A DNA stretch of 59,527 bases from Bacteroidota bacterium (GCA_026391715.1 JAPLDO010000206.1:1-59527), one strand, 5' to 3'. Numbered from the stretch's first letter, positions 18,440-27,575 are shown. Numbers and translations are program-made. Notes: generated by a model from the letters alone, not told the origin.

Positions 18440-18970
18440 GAACGGTTGCAGTTATTAAGTGACAAACGCATCGTTTTTATATTTGACGAGTGCCACCGTT
18501 CGCAGTTTGGTGAAAACCATACAGCTATTAAAGAGTTTTTTCCGAACGCTCAGTTATTCGGTTTTACTGGAACACCCATTTTTGAGGATAACTCCACCTA
18601 CAAACAAATTGATGGAACAGTTGGCTCTTACATAACAACCAAAGACATTTTCCAACAGCAACTTCACGCCTATACGATCACTCACGCCATTGACGATAGA
18701 AATGTATTGCGTTTTCATATTGACTATTTCAAGCCAGAGCAGTATTTTATTATTGGTAGTACGCAACATAAAACAGCAGTTGCAAATGCTATCATCAAAA
18801 AACATGATGCAACCACACACTCCAGGCGATTTAATGCTTTGCTTGCAACGGCTTCTATCAACGATGCTATTGAATATTACAAACTATTCAAGAACCTACA
18901 GGCAAAAAAAGTTGAAGCGGATGAGAGTTATATCCCTTTAAATATTGCTTGTGTGTTTTCGCCGCCTTGA
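18440..18970 (+). pseudogene. hsdR: HsdR remnant, DECH-box region
   Basis: In-frame continuation after the TGA: RLQLLSDKRIVFIFDECHRS (helicase motif II), LFGFTGTPIF (motif III) and an accessory segment to NIACVFSPP. The reading frame then stops and the rest of the motor (about 200 residues including helicase motifs V-VI) is missing. HsdR sequence resumes only in another frame at 18949. Together with the fragment before it, it shows a nonsense change followed by a deletion. Confidence 0.82.
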
Positions 18971-19263
18971 TTTCAGGCAACAGCAAAGCGAAGCGTACAT
19001 TCCGCAGTTCGTATTTGGAAATTGCCAAACAACTCAAAGACGTTCAGCAAAAAGAGGGCGACAAAGCGCCCGAAAACATTCAACAACTTGAATTTGAATT
19101 TGTGTTGTTTGCTTCAGCATTGATTGACTATGACTACATCATGGGTTTAATTGCCAAATTCACACAGAACAATCCAAGCAAGCAAAAAATGACCCGCGAG
19201 CAGTTGATTAGTATATTAAGTTCGAGCGCCAACCTGATGGAAGAGCGGGAGTTCCTACATTAA
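18949..19263 (+). pseudogene. hsdR: HsdR remnant, C-terminal region
   Basis: A 104-codon piece in a new frame. From KRTFRSSYLEIAKQLKDVQQ onward it matches the C-terminal helical region of HsdR (LEFEFVLFASALIDYDYIMG, then LIAKFTQNNPSKQKMTREQL). It stops at 19263 shortly before the natural end and runs straight into an HsdS fragment in a further frame. The apparent start is inside the preceding fragment and is not natural. Confidence 0.78.
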
Positions 19264-19454
19264 ACAGAAATGATGTTCATCAACATAAAATACCCGTTCC
19301 GCCACTACTACAAGAACACCAAAAAATCGCCTCCTGCCTTTCTTCCTTAGATGAACTAATCGGTGTACAAAGCCAAAAGGTAGAAGCTCTAAAACTCCAC
19401 AAAAAAGGATTATTGCAGGGCTTATTTCCTGACGTTAATACAGTAAACGAATGA
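19260..19454 (+). pseudogene. hsdS: Type I specificity subunit HsdS, C-terminal fragment
   Basis: A frame too short and start-less to stand out: it reads VPPLLQEHQKIASCLSSLDE, then LIGVQSQKVEALKLHKKGLL and QGLFPDVN before TGA 19452-19454. That is the conserved helical end of HsdS. Both target-recognition domains are missing. The stop overlaps the next ATG (ATGA), so the original operon order hsdS-DUF1016 is preserved. Confidence 0.8.
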
Positions 19455-20008
19455 ATGAGTTAGAACAACATACTCCCGGGTTGTACAACGATGTTTGCCA
19501 AATTATTGAGGTTACGCGAAGTCGCCTTGCAACAACCATTAATGCCGAAATTTGCCTCATGCACTGGCATATCGGTAAACGCATTAAAGAAGATGTGCTG
19601 TACAACAAAAGAGCTGAATACGGAAATAAAATTATTAAAAAGTTATCGGTTCAGCTTACAGTACGGTACGGGAAAGGTTGGAGCGACCGAAAGCTTTTGC
19701 ATTGTATACGCGCCGCGTATACTTTTACCGAAGATGAAATTGTATACGCAGTGCGTACACAATTGTCGTGGACACATTTGCGTTCGTTGATGTTTATTGA
19801 AGATGCGCTGAAACGTACCTTTTATATTGAAATGCTCCGTATTGAACATTGGGATACCCGCACTTTAGACGAGAAAATTGACAGTTTGCTTTATGAAAGA
19901 ACTGCGCTGAGCCGAAAACCAGAAGAACTCATAAAACAAGAATTAAAGCTAATAAACAAACCAATGTACTTACTCCCGATGCCGTTTTTCGCAGCAGCTA
20001 TTTTTTAG
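19451..20008 (+). pseudogene. DUF1016/YhcG-like PD-(D/E)XK protein, N-terminal part
   Basis: N-terminal 170 residues of the DUF1016 (YhcG-like) family, which often sits inside type I restriction loci. GLYNDVCQIIEVTRSR, LMHWHIGKRI and YGNKIIKKLSVQL are typical. The frame ends in NKPMYLLPMPFFAAAIF; in the next frame the same bases read LTPDAVFRSSYFLDALGLAD, the true family continuation. A single-base indel near 19950-19965 explains this. Confidence 0.82.
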
Positions 20009-20484
20009 ATGCACTGGGACTTGCTGATACCTACTCTGAAAGAGATTTGGAAGATGCTATTCTGGTGAACCTGCAATCCTTTATCAAAGAAATGGGTAAC
20101 GACTTTGCATTTTTAGATCGCCAAAAACGAATTACCGTTGATGCTGTTGATTATCGGATTGATCTATTGTTTTTCCATCGTGGGCTAAAACGGCTGGTAG
20201 CCATCGACCTGAAACTTGGAAAGTTCAAACCAGAATACGAAGGACAAATGTTGCTTTATCTCCGTTATCTGAATAGAAACGATCGTAAAGAGGGTGAAGG
20301 GTCGCCTATCGGACTTATCCTTTGCAGTCAGGGCAATACAGAACACATTGAATACTTGATGCTCGACGATGGCAACATCAAAGTGGCCCAGTATTTTACA
20401 CAACTTCCTGATAAAAAAATCTTGAGTGAAAAACTAAATAAGGCAATTGCCATAGCTAAAGAAAATTTCAGTTTAAATAAATGA
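20009..20484 (+). pseudogene. DUF1016/YhcG-like protein, nuclease domain part
   Basis: C-terminal part in the shifted frame. It carries the PD-(D/E)XK core: FLDRQKRITVDAVDYRIDLL (active-site Asp), then VAIDLKLGKFKPEYEGQM, where DLK stands in place of the usual ELK. The end (GLILCSQGNTEHIEYLM and on) is complete. Its TGA overlaps the hsdM ATG at 20481. If the upstream frameshift is a sequencing error, the whole protein would be intact and the only possibly functional member of this locus. Confidence 0.82.
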
Positions 20485-20993
20485 CAGCAACCGACCAAAC
20501 CCAACTTGGCAACACCCTTTGGAAAATCGCAGACGAATTGCGTTGAGCAATGAACGCTGACGATTTTCGCGATTATATGCTTTCGTTTCTGTTCTTGCGC
20601 TACTTGAGTGACAATTACGAAACAGCAGCAAAAAAGGAATTAGGTAGAGACTATCCGATTTTGAATGGGAACGGTGGCAAAACACCTTTGTCCTTATGGT
20701 ACTTGCAAAATCCAGATGATGTGCAGGAATTTGAAAAGCAAATGCGTAGGAAAGTCCACTATGTCATTGAACGCAAAGAAGAAATACGCTACTCTCGTAG
20801 GGTATCAATGGACGAAATTGAGAAAAACGAGTTCAACTTGAATATTTCACGCTATGTAAGCGCTTCCTTAGACGAAGAAATCATTGACTTAAATGAAGTA
20901 AATGAGAAACTGGTTGACCTTGAAAAGCAAATAATAAAGGCAAGAAATACACATAATCAATATTTAAAAGAATTGGGACTTCTACCAATATAA
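20481..20993 (+). pseudogene. hsdM: Type I methyltransferase subunit HsdM remnant
   Basis: It opens with QLGNTLWKIADELR, then an in-frame TGA (20544-20546) where the family has Gly, then MNADDFRDYMLSFLFLRYLS. After about 80 residues the sequence jumps to the extreme C-terminus (KEEIRYSRRVSMDEIEKNEF, EIIDLNEVNEKLVDLEKQII). The whole SAM-binding and NPPF catalytic core is missing, so it cannot methylate. It starts with an ATGA overlap with the DUF1016 gene. Confidence 0.82.
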
Positions 20994-21083
20994 CAGAATG
21001 AAAAGCCAGCGCTATTTGCAAGCACATTGCCAAAGCCGCACAAGTCCACCAGCAGTTCAAAACTTTGTCAAAGAGCTTGCAAA

Positions 21084-21100
21084 GCCAACGGACGGACTGA
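21084..21100 (+). repeat. Right copy of 17-bp imperfect direct repeat
   Basis: Partner of the repeat at 17921-17937 (15 of 17 identical). The surrounding 135 bases between hsdM and the exosortase gene contain several CAAAG/GCAAAGCC words but no gene. Confidence 0.5.
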
Positions 21101-21128
21101 GAGACGATGCAGCAAAAATGAAATAAAA

Positions 21129-21770
21129 ATGTCGAGAAGAATAAACACCGAAACGCTAAAAAAGACTATATGCAATTATAGCCGTAATAAGGATCTATAC
21201 GATTTTCTGCTACGAATGGCAATGCTTGTGGTTGCCGGTATAATTATCCTTATGTGGTTAAAGAGTATTCCCGGTTTACAAATGAAAATTGTAAACTCCA
21301 CTCCGGTTTATTATTACAGTAAAACCTTTATTTCATTATGCCATGATCTGATCGGATGGTTTGGCTACGATAGCTCCGCAAGCTACATCAGGATGCCAAA
21401 CATGGAATATGTAGCGAATCTTTGCACCCCGGCGAACGAGTGCCTCTATCTGGCATGGCCTTGTTTCGGAGTAAAGATTACAGGGGTTTTCATTGCGCTT
21501 ATTGTAGTGTTTCCGGGAAAAGCGCTGCATAAATTGTGGTTCATTTCAGCAGGCGTCATTTTAATCCAGATCTTCAATGTCCTTAGATTTAGCGGTTTGG
21601 TGATGATAGTTTTTCATTATCCGATTGCGGTGATTTCAAATTTCAATCTGTTCAATCTTGGAATTGGCTACCATGAAATTTTTAACATGGTTCTTTATCT
21701 TGTAATTTTCGGACTGTTCTTTTTATGGATAAATGTATTTGGTTTACCTCGCAGAAAAATGAAACTATAA
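21129..21770 (+). CDS. Exosortase/archaeosortase family membrane protein
   Basis: A 213-residue membrane protein when started at ATG 21129; the longer frame from 21027 runs into remnant DNA. Exosortase signatures are visible: the active-site Cys in WPCFGVKITGVFIAL, Arg in FNVLRFSGLVMIV and His in GYHEIFNMVLYLV, each in or beside a transmembrane helix. Exosortases are thought to cleave and sort proteins with a C-terminal signal plus membrane helix and Arg-rich tail, usually in organisms making exopolysaccharide. No cognate substrate was recognised in this window. It precedes a WecA-like transferase by about 50 bases. Confidence 0.82.
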   Translation: MSRRINTETLKKTICNYSRNKDLYDFLLRMAMLVVAGIIILMWLKSIPGLQMKIVNSTPVYYYSKTFISLCHDLIGWFGYDSSASYIRMPNMEYVANLCTPANECLYLAWPCFGVKITGVFIALIVVFPGKALHKLWFISAGVILIQIFNVLRFSGLVMIVFHYPIAVISNFNLFNLGIGYHEIFNMVLYLVIFGLFFLWINVFGLPRRKMKL

Positions 21771-21822
21771 TGTTCAAATAATCTTGACTGGTTATCCTAT
21801 TTGAAACCCAAAATCTGAGCTT

Positions 21823-22914
21823 ATGCTACATCTTTCCGTTCTTGATCTGAAAATGGTCCTTTGCTTTGGATTTGCAGCCGGAATGACCTTTTTTCTTATT
21901 CCCTCCATCGTAAAAATGGCAAACATTAAATCGCTGTATGCCGAACCAAATGGGCGAACGTCGCACCCTGCGTCGGTGCCTACACTCGGCGGAATTGCAA
22001 TTTTTATCGGCTTTTTCATCACCTACCTTCTTTTCCTCTTCCCTCAACCGGGTTTTAATTTCCAATTTATTATTGCCAGTTCGCTGCTGATATTTTTTGT
22101 GGGGTTCAAAGATGATATAATTGGCATCTCGCCGTTTAAAAAGTTCTTCGGACAATTGGTTGCAGCCTGGATTGTTATTTCATTTGGTTCGATCAGACTG
22201 ACTAATATGCACGGTTTTTTCGGGCTTATGGGAATTGAACCAGCATTAAGCTATCTGATAACAATCATAGCTATTCTCGGAATAACCAACTGTTTTAATC
22301 TTACCGACGGGGTTGACGGACTTTGCGCGGGAATTGCAATTTTGGCGGGTTTGACTTTCGGAGCCTGGTTTTACTACGCGCAGGACTATAACTGGCTTAT
22401 CTTGTGCATTTCCCTGGTAGGTTCATTATCAGCCTTCTTTTATTATAATGTTTTCGGAAAAAAGAATAAAATATTCATGGGCGACACCGGCTCGCTGATT
22501 ACAGGTTTTATAATCAGTTTGATTGCAATCCGATTCAACGAAACAACCTGCGATCAGAATTCGCCTTTTTTCATTCAGGCAGCGCCATCGGTTGCCATTG
22601 GAATAATCATGATCCCCTTGTTTGACACATTGAGGGTTATGGCTACCAGAATGATTAATATTTCATCTCCTTTTTTGCCCGACAAAACTCACATTCACCA
22701 TTATCTTCTTCAACTTGGTTTCACCCATTTTCAAACCACCCTGATACTTATCGGTTGCAGTGTATTGTTCATCGTAATTTCAATATTAATGAGCGCCCGA
22801 AGTGTGTTACTGCTGCTGGTTGTGCTAATGGCTACTGCGTTTCTTCTGACTTTCCTGGTAATTACTTATGCAAACAAAAAAAAGGAACAGTTTGAAAAAG
22901 CCAAGCCTGATTAA
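21823..22914 (+). CDS. WecA/MraY-family undecaprenyl-phosphate sugar-1-phosphate transferase
   Basis: A 363-residue polytopic membrane protein with about 11 helices. VGFKDDIIGISPFKK carries the metal-binding DD motif, NLTDGVDGLCAG is the signature loop, and FMGDTGSLITG and the HIHHYLLQLG region complete the active site. It should transfer a HexNAc-1-phosphate from UDP to undecaprenyl phosphate and so initiate a glycan, probably the one assembled by the genes at 1-17868. Its 3' end converges with and overlaps the Wzi-like gene by 4 bases. Confidence 0.87.
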   Translation: MLHLSVLDLKMVLCFGFAAGMTFFLIPSIVKMANIKSLYAEPNGRTSHPASVPTLGGIAIFIGFFITYLLFLFPQPGFNFQFIIASSLLIFFVGFKDDIIGISPFKKFFGQLVAAWIVISFGSIRLTNMHGFFGLMGIEPALSYLITIIAILGITNCFNLTDGVDGLCAGIAILAGLTFGAWFYYAQDYNWLILCISLVGSLSAFFYYNVFGKKNKIFMGDTGSLITGFIISLIAIRFNETTCDQNSPFFIQAAPSVAIGIIMIPLFDTLRVMATRMINISSPFLPDKTHIHHYLLQLGFTHFQTTLILIGCSVLFIVISILMSARSVLLLLVVLMATAFLLTFLVITYANKKKEQFEKAKPD

Positions 22915-24641
22915 AATCCGACGTTAATCCCGGTTGATAAAGTATTGGTTTGACCGTGCATAAATTCAGGCTGGAACCCGACGTCACCTTTTCGGTTGCC
23001 GTTGGTAAACTGAATGAAAAAATAGCCGTTGTTAACAAATTCATACCTGGATGAAAACTCAAAAGAGTTATTCTGCCAGGTTTTATTTTTTATAAATGGT
23101 ATCATGTCAACCATATATCCGGCGTTGTAGTTATAAGGAACGTCGTCGCCATGAACAGCGTTTGTCCACGAACCGCTTAAGAGTAATCCTCTTAAAGGAC
23201 GCCATGAAACCATAAAATAAATCTCCTGCGAATTTTCGCGCAGATAGTTCCCGAGCGAATAATCATTTGAGGCAAAGGTTGTGGAAGGAATATAGTGAAG
23301 GTAAGTCATTGGCTGAGTTCGGGTATATTCGGCGGTAACGCTAATATTCTTGTGAAAAAGATCGCTGAAACTAAACCCGGCTTTCAGACTTGTGAAGTTG
23401 TTATAATCAGGTTTTAACAACCGGGAGCTTTTCCATTCATCAATGAACAAGGAAATATAGAGATGCAGGCGCTTGATCTGCCGGCTGCTGATATTGAAAA
23501 ACAGTTGAGAGTTTGAACCTGCATTGTTGCTGTAATTGTTCTTTACGGCGTCGGCGGCATTAAAAAACAAAAACGGGATGAAATAGAGCGGATTCAAATC
23601 GCCATCACTATAAATAATTGAATTTCCAATAGATAGATTTAATCCTTTCCAGGGAATAAAAGTAAACATATTTGCCGCCATGAATTTATTTCTGAAAACC
23701 TCGCGATACTCTCCATTTGTATAATACGACCGGCTACTGTCAATAACATTGGAATTTAGCCATCCATGAATGTAATTGAAATCAAACCATTTCACGGGAT
23801 TCAAATGCAATTGGATATAAGGAAAAGCTGGCGCTTTACCCGAAAAAATGTTGGCTCCGTGATAGTTATCGCCCCATGCAACCCTGTCGAGCATAATTCC
23901 CAGCGAACCCCAGTTAACCGAACCTACTATCCCGCCGCGCATCTCGCTGTAATCAACGCCTCCATCGTCGCGGTATTTATATACGCCGCCCTGCGCCTCG
24001 GTAAAATATTCCGGTTTCGCCATTGGAACCGATTCGTTATTATCGCGCAGGTTGGCATAAAACCCGAAATTACTGCCAATATATCCAAAGATACTTCCTC
24101 CCCACCAACGGTGAAAAGCGCTGCCGTTTTCATTTACCATGTACTGTAATCCGAGAATAGGTCTGAGCGAAAAGGTAAACAGCCGATCGCGGTAATGCAA
24201 CCCAAGCGGATTTAACGCCAGCGCAAGGCTCTGCCGCTTTCGCGATAGCAATTCCAGTTTATATTTATACCCTTCGGCAAGTTGATCCTGCCTCTCCCCT
24301 ACCGCCAAAGTGTCTTTTTCATTTCTTTCCAATTGAAAATCCTGAAGGTAAAACAACAACTCTTTTTTTTGACGGTTGTTTAGCTGGTAAGTTGGTAAGT
24401 TGGTAGGCTGGTAAGTTGGTAAGTTGGTAAGATTGCAGGCTTTTTGGGCTTGGCGTAGTTTTTCGGTAATGAACTTCCTGGAATATGGTTTTACGGCAGA
24501 ATTGAGAGTGATTATTTTCAGGTTTGCAAGTTCGTCGAGAAATTCATAGATTGCGGAATTGTTGATATCTTCATATACGACCTGCCCGAAAGTAATGAAT
24601 GAAAGAAGAGTTAGCGAAATAATAAGTAAAAAACCTTTCAT
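22911..24641 (-). CDS. Wzi-like capsule assembly outer-membrane protein
   Basis: A 576-residue protein with a signal peptide (MKGFLLIISLTLLSFITFG) and many amphipathic beta-strands in the rest, matching the capsule-assembly Wzi family. It probably sits in the outer membrane and anchors or guides surface polysaccharide. An octanucleotide repeat at 24382-24429 adds a spacer reading NLTNLPTYQPTNLPTYQLNN at about residues 70-90, between a small helical N-terminal part and the barrel. A -7 promoter motif lies at 24668-24675. Gene ends converge with the WecA-like gene. Confidence 0.83.
   Translation of the reverse strand: MKGFLLIISLTLLSFITFGQVVYEDINNSAIYEFLDELANLKIITLNSAVKPYSRKFITEKLRQAQKACNLTNLPTYQPTNLPTYQLNNRQKKELLFYLQDFQLERNEKDTLAVGERQDQLAEGYKYKLELLSRKRQSLALALNPLGLHYRDRLFTFSLRPILGLQYMVNENGSAFHRWWGGSIFGYIGSNFGFYANLRDNNESVPMAKPEYFTEAQGGVYKYRDDGGVDYSEMRGGIVGSVNWGSLGIMLDRVAWGDNYHGANIFSGKAPAFPYIQLHLNPVKWFDFNYIHGWLNSNVIDSSRSYYTNGEYREVFRNKFMAANMFTFIPWKGLNLSIGNSIIYSDGDLNPLYFIPFLFFNAADAVKNNYSNNAGSNSQLFFNISSRQIKRLHLYISLFIDEWKSSRLLKPDYNNFTSLKAGFSFSDLFHKNISVTAEYTRTQPMTYLHYIPSTTFASNDYSLGNYLRENSQEIYFMVSWRPLRGLLLSGSWTNAVHGDDVPYNYNAGYMVDMIPFIKNKTWQNNSFEFSSRYEFVNNGYFFIQFTNGNRKGDVGFQPEFMHGQTNTLSTGINVGF
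24382..24429. repeat. Six tandem 8-bp units (AGTTGGTA) inside the Wzi gene
   Basis: Units AGCTGGTA, AGTTGGTA, AGTTGGTA, GGCTGGTA, AGTTGGTA, AGTTGGTA on the plus strand. On the coding strand these give an 8-residue period (NLPTYQPT). The same octamer recurs between genes at 49737-49752. Confidence 0.9.
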
Positions 24642-24667
24642 GTGTGAAATCTGTATGATATTTACAG

Positions 24668-24675
24668 CAAAATTA
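24668..24675 (-). promoter_or_regulatory. Putative -7 box for the Wzi gene
   Basis: Reads TAATTTTG on the minus strand, 27 bases before the ATG, matching the Bacteroidota -7 motif TAnnTTTG. No good TTTG -33 box at the right distance. Confidence 0.45.
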
Positions 24676-24784
24676 GTCGTTTTCTCTGAAAGCAGGCATT
24701 TTGCCAGGCGAAGGTAAAATTTCCGGCATTCAGAATCTTTTTATTTTTATACCTGCATCCAGAATAATCTGAAAAACCAACAAA

Positions 24785-25768
24785 ATGGAAAATGAACAGT
24801 TTAGCGCCGAAGCGCTGAATCAAAACTATCTGATTCTTAAAGAAATTGTTGAAAATGGACTTAATCAGGCTTTTTCCGCCGAAAATCTTCGCGAGGCAAA
24901 AGGAATTCTCATTGAGGTTCAGCAACAGTTCAAGGGGTTAAAACTTTTTCGTGAAGCGCGTGAAGAATTATATAACCGGCTTCAGTTGGCTTTTCAGATA
25001 ATCAATCAGAAAATTGATGATGAAAAGCTGGATTTTGAACTCGAAACACTTGCCAATTATGAAGATCTGAAACCAAGGGTTGAAAAAACTGTCGGGACAG
25101 TTGATCAGCAACATGACTCCAGAGAAATCTGGGCTAAACTAATTGACCTTCAATCGTTGATTAAGTCAAAGAAACTTAAACGCGAACAACGCGAGGAACT
25201 TCTTAAACTTCTTCAGGATGCCTTTACCTTAATAAAATTGAAGCGCGACGACGAGCAAAGAATTTTCGAAAAGGAGGCGGTTACAACTTACGGCAAACTT
25301 AAAACAATGGTTGACGAAGGACTGAAACTTGCTGAAGAAACTCATGAATACAAGGAAACCCGTGAATTTCTAAAAAAAATACAAAGCGAATTCAAAGGCG
25401 CGAAAATGATTAGCGAACAACGGGAGGAGTTGTATTCGAGACTTCAGACGGCTTTCGATGTGCTGGGAAAACGTCTCGATGATTTTTTTCACAACAAGAA
25501 AAAGAATTGGGAAACAAAAATGAATTTTACGGTATCGCGTTTCGAGGCAGATATTTTCGAAATGCAGCAGGCAATAATTAAGGAAAAAGAAGACCTTGAA
25601 GAGCTTCTCGACCAAATGGATATCCTTGAAACTTCCGGGAAAAACGCCATCGGGAAACTGGCGCTTCAATCGAGAATTGGTTCATTGAAACGTAGTATTG
25701 AACAGAAAACCAACCAGATATTTGAATTGCAAACCAATCACGACGAGTTAAAAGCGCGGCTCGAATAA
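24785..25768 (+). CDS. Coiled-coil protein with three DUF349-like repeats
   Basis: A 327-residue cytoplasmic, strongly charged helical protein without signal or membrane helix. Three related blocks can be aligned: EAKGILIEVQQQFKGLKLFR then EAREELYNRLQLAF; LQSLIKSKKLKREQREELLK; and EFLKKIQSEFKGAKMISEQR then EELYSRLQTAFDVLG. They resemble the DUF349 repeat found in large helical proteins of Bacteroidota. The C-terminal 100 residues form a long coiled coil. Function unknown. It is divergent from the Wzi gene and precedes the carboxyltransferase by about 70 bases. Confidence 0.7.
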   Translation: MENEQFSAEALNQNYLILKEIVENGLNQAFSAENLREAKGILIEVQQQFKGLKLFREAREELYNRLQLAFQIINQKIDDEKLDFELETLANYEDLKPRVEKTVGTVDQQHDSREIWAKLIDLQSLIKSKKLKREQREELLKLLQDAFTLIKLKRDDEQRIFEKEAVTTYGKLKTMVDEGLKLAEETHEYKETREFLKKIQSEFKGAKMISEQREELYSRLQTAFDVLGKRLDDFFHNKKKNWETKMNFTVSRFEADIFEMQQAIIKEKEDLEELLDQMDILETSGKNAIGKLALQSRIGSLKRSIEQKTNQIFELQTNHDELKARLE

Positions 25769-25796
25769 TTTGAACCATTCGCTTGCGCGAATTTGC

Positions 25797-25804
25797 TAAT
25801 TTTG
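25797..25804 (+). promoter_or_regulatory. Putative -7 box for the carboxyltransferase gene
   Basis: TAATTTTG, 34 bases before the ATG at 25839; a TTTG at 25769-25772 is 24 bases upstream, a little farther than the usual 19-21. Confidence 0.42.
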
Positions 25805-25838
25805 CGAAACTGTTAAACAATTAACAAACTAATTAACC

Positions 25839-27575
25839 ATGTCGAAAAGATCATTAAAAATCAGAGACCTGACATTACGAGATGGACAGCAGTCGCTTTT
25901 TGCAACACGAATGACCCAGGATCAGGTAAACCGCGTTTTGCCATATTTCAGGGAAGCGCGCTTTTATGCACTTGAAGTTTGGGGCGGAGCCGTTCCCGAT
26001 TCCATAATGCGCTATCTGTCCGAAAATCCCTGGACACGTCTTGAATCAATAAAGGAAGCTATTGGAGACGTCTCCCTGCTGACGGCATTATCGCGGGGAA
26101 GAAATCTTTTCGGCTATAATCCATATCCCGAAGAGGTTATTGAGGGATTTAACCGCAACGCCATAAAATCCGGAATCGGAATTATGCGCATTTTCGACGC
26201 GCTTAACGATGTTGACAACATGAAGTCAACAATAAAGTATGTTAAACAAAGCGGCGGAATTGCCGATTGCGCTATCAGTTTCACGGTAGATCCAAAGTTT
26301 TCAGCAAGGCAGAAATTCCGCTCCTGGATTCATTTCAAGGCGCTTCCCCATGATATTTTCACCATTGACTATTTTGTTGAAAAAGCCCGGCAGATGGAAG
26401 CGCTGGGCGCCGATATGATCTCAATAAAAGATATGGCAGGGTTAATCTCCCCTTCGCAAACCGGAAAACTTATCGGAAGATTAAAAGCCGAAGTTCGCGT
26501 TCCTATTGATTTTCATACCCACTGTACGCCAGGATACGGACTTGCTTCGGTGTTATCTGCAATCGTGAACGGCGTTGATATTGTTGATACAAATATCTGG
26601 AGTTTTGCCGGCGGTCCCGCCGCTCCCGCTTATGAACTGATTCATATTTTTTGTGATAAACTGGGAATTGATACCGGCGTTAATCCCGAAGCAGTTCTCG
26701 CCATTGATAAAGAGCTAAAGGAAATCAGAAAGGAACTGGCTGAATTTGATACTTGCAAACAACCTCCGCTCGATTTTGATTTCATCCACGATAAACTTCC
26801 CAAAGAGATCAACAAACTCTTTGTCAAGGCAATTTATATGGCAAAACACGACAAGGAAGAGGATCTGCTGAAAGCCTGTCTCGAAATTGAGAAGTATTTC
26901 AAATTCCCCGAACCTGACGAAGCCGTGAAAAAAGCCGAAATTCCCGGTGGAATGTACACAAATATGCATGCTCAGCTTAAACAACTTAAACTTGACCATC
27001 TTCTTCCGCGGGTTCTCGAACTGGTTCCGCTTGTTCGTATAAAATCAGGTTGCCCGCCTCTTGTCACACCAACAAGCCAGATTGTTGGAGTTCAGGCTGT
27101 GAATTGCGTTATTGATGAAAATAAAGATCTGCCCTATTTTTCAACCAAATCAATTCAATTTGTAAACCTCGTGAAGGGAATCTACGGACGAACTCCGATC
27201 CCGGTTGATCCCGATTTCAGGGAACAACTCACCGGAGTAAGAGAAGAGACGCCTTACGATACAAAAAATTATAAGAAACAGGAAAATACGGTCTTTGAGG
27301 AATATGGCGAAATGAAACTTGCCGACAATGAAAAGGATGAACTTCTCCTCGAACTTTTTCCTACCGTTGCCCGCGATTTTCTGCAAAAATGCGTAGAAGA
27401 AAAATATACCGAAAATATTCATCAGATCGAAGAAGAAAAACGTCGCAAAGCCCGCGAAGCAAGAGAAGCTTATGAACGGTTAAGCCCTCAGGAAAAACGC
27501 GACCGGCTGATGCAGGGGCTTTACTCGTGGCACGAGCTGTCATTCCCCGAAGAGGAAGACCTGGGGAGGTCGTAG
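25839..27575 (+). CDS. Oxaloacetate decarboxylase alpha / pyruvate carboxylase subunit B-like carboxyltransferase
   Basis: A 578-residue protein with an HMG-CoA-lyase-like TIM barrel (about 5-270: IRDLTLRDGQQSLFATR, DALNDVDNMKSTIKY, SIKDMAGLISPSQ, FHTHCTPGYG with metal-binding histidines) and a PYC/OADA conserved domain (about 290-470: GGMYTNMHAQLKQL, SQIVGVQAVN). The carboxybiotin-dependent transfer onto or from pyruvate is the expected reaction. No C-terminal biotinyl domain (MKM motif) is present, so the biotin carrier must be a separate protein not found in this window. The C-terminus is a charged helix ending beside a tandem repeat. Confidence 0.87.
   Translation: MSKRSLKIRDLTLRDGQQSLFATRMTQDQVNRVLPYFREARFYALEVWGGAVPDSIMRYLSENPWTRLESIKEAIGDVSLLTALSRGRNLFGYNPYPEEVIEGFNRNAIKSGIGIMRIFDALNDVDNMKSTIKYVKQSGGIADCAISFTVDPKFSARQKFRSWIHFKALPHDIFTIDYFVEKARQMEALGADMISIKDMAGLISPSQTGKLIGRLKAEVRVPIDFHTHCTPGYGLASVLSAIVNGVDIVDTNIWSFAGGPAAPAYELIHIFCDKLGIDTGVNPEAVLAIDKELKEIRKELAEFDTCKQPPLDFDFIHDKLPKEINKLFVKAIYMAKHDKEEDLLKACLEIEKYFKFPEPDEAVKKAEIPGGMYTNMHAQLKQLKLDHLLPRVLELVPLVRIKSGCPPLVTPTSQIVGVQAVNCVIDENKDLPYFSTKSIQFVNLVKGIYGRTPIPVDPDFREQLTGVREETPYDTKNYKKQENTVFEEYGEMKLADNEKDELLLELFPTVARDFLQKCVEEKYTENIHQIEEEKRRKAREAREAYERLSPQEKRDRLMQGLYSWHELSFPEEEDLGRS

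Noticed and set aside
20544-20546. TGA at a conserved Gly codon of hsdM as a hint of UGA recoding
   Set aside because: hsdM and hsdR are also missing large internal parts, and normal genes in the window use TGA as a stop (for example 803, 1731, 2672), so simple decay is enough.
21027-21128. N-terminal extension of the exosortase frame
   Set aside because: Polar, Cys/Lys-rich residues from remnant DNA; the protein starts naturally at ATG 21129.
24382-24429. Tandem arrays considered as CRISPR
   Set aside because: Units are 7-8 bases without spacers and no cas genes are present.
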